64,000 nucleotides of DNA from Paracoccaceae bacterium. Lineage in GTDB: Bacteria; Pseudomonadota; Alphaproteobacteria; Rhodobacterales; Rhodobacteraceae. The position numbers and the translations under genes were made by a program. The notes beneath the pieces were generated by a model that saw nothing but the letters and a program-made list of their open reading frames with translations, searched no databases and had not been told where the DNA came from. Location of the stretch: assembly GCA_021741245.1 (NCBI GenBank), contig JAIOYF010000002.1:248001-312000 (forward strand). Direction: 5' to 3'. Of this stretch, positions 62,191 to 64,000 are shown piece after piece (the first letter of the stretch is position 1; every line of letters starts with the position of its first letter).

Positions 62191-63153
62191 ATGATCTCTG
62201 TTTCCGCCGAAACCTTCCCTCTTGCCCGCACCTTTACCATCAGCCGCGGCTCAAAGACCGAGGCGCGGGTTGTCACGGCACGGATCACCCGCGATGGCCT
62301 CACTGGCCGGGGCGAGGCGGTTCCCTATGGCCGGTACGGCGAAACGGTTGAAGGTGTGATGGCCCAGATCGCGGCGCAGGCACCATGGATTACGCGCGAC
62401 GAATTGGCCCGTGACATGCCCCCCGGTGCCGCCCGCAATGCGCTCGATTGTGCGCTGTGGGATCTGGAGGCCAAAGCCGCCAGCCGCCGGGTCTGGGAGA
62501 TCGCAGGCCTCTCTGCCCCGCGTCCGGTGCAAACCGCCTTTACCCTTTCTCTCGACACACCAGAGGCCATGCGCCAGCAGGCAGCGCTGAACGCAGATCG
62601 CCCGATCCTGAAAATCAAACTCGGCACGCCCGACGATATGCCAAGGCTAGAGGCGGTCCGGGCAGGTGCGCCCAAGGCCCGCCTGATCATTGATGCCAAT
62701 GAAGGGTGGAGCGCCGAAATCTATGCCGACCTTGCCCCGCGTCTGGTCGCCCTTGGCGTGGCGCTGGTCGAACAGCCGCTGCCCGCCGGGGCCGATGACA
62801 TGCTGGCCGAAATCGCCCGTCCCTTGCCGGTCTGTGCTGACGAATCCTGTCATGACCGCGCCAGCCTGCCTGCCTTGCGCGGAAAATATGATGTGGTGAA
62901 TATCAAGCTCGACAAGACCGGCGGGCTGACCGAGGCGCTTGCCCTAAGGGCTGAAGCACAGAAATTTGGCTTTGGCATCATGGTGGGATGCATGGTCGGT
63001 ACCTCGCTTGCCATGGCCCCGGCCACGCTTTTGGCGCAAGGGGCGCTGCACACAGACCTTGACGGCCCGCTTTTGCTGGCCCAAGACCGCGACAATCCGC
63101 TTGTTTATGACAAAGCAGGCATCCACCCGCCGACCTCGGCTCTTTGGGGATAA
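62191..63153 (+). CDS. L-Ala-D/L-Glu (dipeptide) epimerase, enolase superfamily
   Basis: A 320-residue muconate-lactonising-subgroup enzyme. The catalytic lysine motif KIKLG, metal ligands in IIDANEGWS, LVEQPLP and VCADES, and the second lysine in NIKLDKTGG are all visible. It epimerises murein-derived dipeptides such as L-Ala-D-Glu. ATG 62191 has AAGGTG seven bases upstream. It lies four bases before a D-amino-acid aminotransferase, supporting peptidoglycan-peptide recycling. Confidence 0.88.
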   Translation: MISVSAETFPLARTFTISRGSKTEARVVTARITRDGLTGRGEAVPYGRYGETVEGVMAQIAAQAPWITRDELARDMPPGAARNALDCALWDLEAKAASRRVWEIAGLSAPRPVQTAFTLSLDTPEAMRQQAALNADRPILKIKLGTPDDMPRLEAVRAGAPKARLIIDANEGWSAEIYADLAPRLVALGVALVEQPLPAGADDMLAEIARPLPVCADESCHDRASLPALRGKYDVVNIKLDKTGGLTEALALRAEAQKFGFGIMVGCMVGTSLAMAPATLLAQGALHTDLDGPLLLAQDRDNPLVYDKAGIHPPTSALWG

Positions 63154-63157
63154 CAGC

Positions 63158-64000
63158 ATGACCCGTACCGTCTATGTGAACGGCCAATACCTGCCAGAAC
63201 ACGAAGCCACCGTTTCGATCTTTGACCGCGGTTTTCTGATGTCAGATGGCGTCTATGAGGTCACCTCTGTGCTGGATGGAAAGCTTATCGATTTTGACGG
63301 CCATTGCGTCCGGCTGTCGCGCAGCCTGTCCGAGCTTGAGATGGCCGCGCCGTGCAGCAATGAAACCCTGTTGGAAATTCACCGGGAGTTGGTTCGGCTG
63401 AACGACATCACCGATGGCATGATCTATTTGCAGGTCACGCGCGGCAACCCCGGCGATCGTGATTTCGCCTATCCGGCCGAGGATACGCCACCAACGCTGG
63501 TGCTGTTTACCCAGTCAAAGCCGGGGCTGGCCGATGCGCCAGTGGCCAAGGTGGGCTGGAAGGTGATCTCGGTGCCCGACGTGCGTTGGGGCCGTCGCGA
63601 CATCAAGACAACGCAGCTTTTGTACCCGTCGATGGCCAAGATGATGGCCAAAAAGGTTGGGGCTGACGATGCTTGGCTGGTTGAAGATGGCATGGTCACC
63701 GAAGGCACCTCGAACAACGCCTATATCGTCAAGGGCAAGCGCATCATCACCCGCGCGCTGTCCACCGACATCTTGCACGGCATCACCCGCGCCGCGGTTC
63801 TGCGCTTTGCCGCCGAGGCCCAGTTCGAAGTCGAAGAGCGCAATTTCACCATTGCCGAGGCGCAAGACGCGGATGAGGCGTTCATCACATCGGCCACAGC
63901 CTTTGTGATGCCTGTGGTCGAAATTGATGGCACAGCCCTTGGCACCGGAAAACCCGGCAGCGTGACCGCACGGATGCGCGAACTTTACCTTGACGAAATG
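63158..64000 (+). CDS. D-amino-acid aminotransferase, class IV PLP enzyme (partial)
   Basis: The first 281 codons are visible; the right end is cut. Class IV fold features: VSIFDRGFLMSDGVYEV near residue 20-36, the PLP lysine in RRDIKTTQLL (~residue 148), and the Glu that protonates the cofactor ring in MVTEGTSNNAYIV (~180). It would interconvert D-alanine and D-glutamate with their keto acids. A branched-chain or 4-amino-4-deoxychorismate lyase is possible, but the RDIKTxxLL pattern and pairing with the dipeptide epimerase favour the D-amino-acid enzyme. Confidence 0.85.
   Translation, partial: MTRTVYVNGQYLPEHEATVSIFDRGFLMSDGVYEVTSVLDGKLIDFDGHCVRLSRSLSELEMAAPCSNETLLEIHRELVRLNDITDGMIYLQVTRGNPGDRDFAYPAEDTPPTLVLFTQSKPGLADAPVAKVGWKVISVPDVRWGRRDIKTTQLLYPSMAKMMAKKVGADDAWLVEDGMVTEGTSNNAYIVKGKRIITRALSTDILHGITRAAVLRFAAEAQFEVEERNFTIAEAQDADEAFITSATAFVMPVVEIDGTALGTGKPGSVTARMRELYLDEM

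Noticed and set aside
1-64000. Insertion sequences, prophage, CRISPR arrays, tRNA or rRNA genes
   Set aside because: No transposase, integrase, regularly spaced repeats or structural RNA gene was seen on either strand.

Overview
The window reads as a chromosomal segment of a Rhodobacteraceae alphaproteobacterium (Rhodobacter/Cereibacter type). Signs of this are the GC-rich compact operons with ATGA overlaps, a flagellar regulon built on a dedicated sigma-54 with FleQ/FleT-type activators, a multi-operon-style chemotaxis cluster with a P1-less CheA and a ParA-like protein, and an L-malyl-CoA lyase of the ethylmalonyl-CoA pathway.

Layout. (1) 1-4802, minus strand: chemotaxis operon cheA(short)-cheR-cheB-cheW-parA-mcp, running off the left edge. 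It is preceded by a small unknown gene (4911-5219) and a good sigma-28 promoter (5489-5515). (2) 5552-20671, plus strand: fleT-fliE-F-G-H-I-J, fliK-L-M-N, fliO-P-Q-R-flhB plus a small membrane ORF, then two unknown membrane genes. Sigma-54 promoters stand before fleT, fliK, fliO and the first unknown gene. (3) 20672-24617, minus: rpoN (flagellar sigma-54) and a large flagellin fliC. (4) 24757-28410, plus: sigma-28 promoter, motA-motB-fliD. (5) 28438-42441, minus: fleQ, sltF, flgL, a giant flgK, flgJ-I-H-G (sigma-54 promoter before flgG), flgF-E-D-C-B (sigma-54 promoter before flgB). (6) 42541-50267: a disordered unknown protein, a tripartite hybrid kinase with a periplasmic SUOX-like protein, a LuxR/NarL-type response regulator and a second hybrid kinase with a multi-span sensor. 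(7) 50490-64000: housekeeping and metabolism, namely fadH, a zinc-ribbon membrane protein, ftsE-ftsX-plsC, a PPOX-family protein, unknown membrane/secreted proteins, accA, an AraC-family regulator, mcl1, dipeptide epimerase and a D-amino-acid aminotransferase (cut by the right edge).

How it works together. FleQ (AAA+ and HTH, no receiver) and FleT (AAA+, no HTH) would activate RpoN at the -24/-12 promoters to build the basal body, export gate, hook and motor switch. Late genes (motAB, probably fliC, and the chemotaxis operon) carry sigma-28-like promoters. flhA, fliA, flgM, flgA, flgN and fliS are not in the window and must lie elsewhere. The FlgJ here is only a rod-cap protein, with peptidoglycan cleavage supplied by the separate lytic transglycosylase SltF.

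The least explained part is the kinase/regulator block at 43-50 kb. A family of similar palindromes (core ATCC-N4-GGAT) recurs next to the response regulator, between fleQ and sltF, and three times in the leader between fleT and the chemotaxis operon. This suggests a previously unrecognised two-component input into motility.
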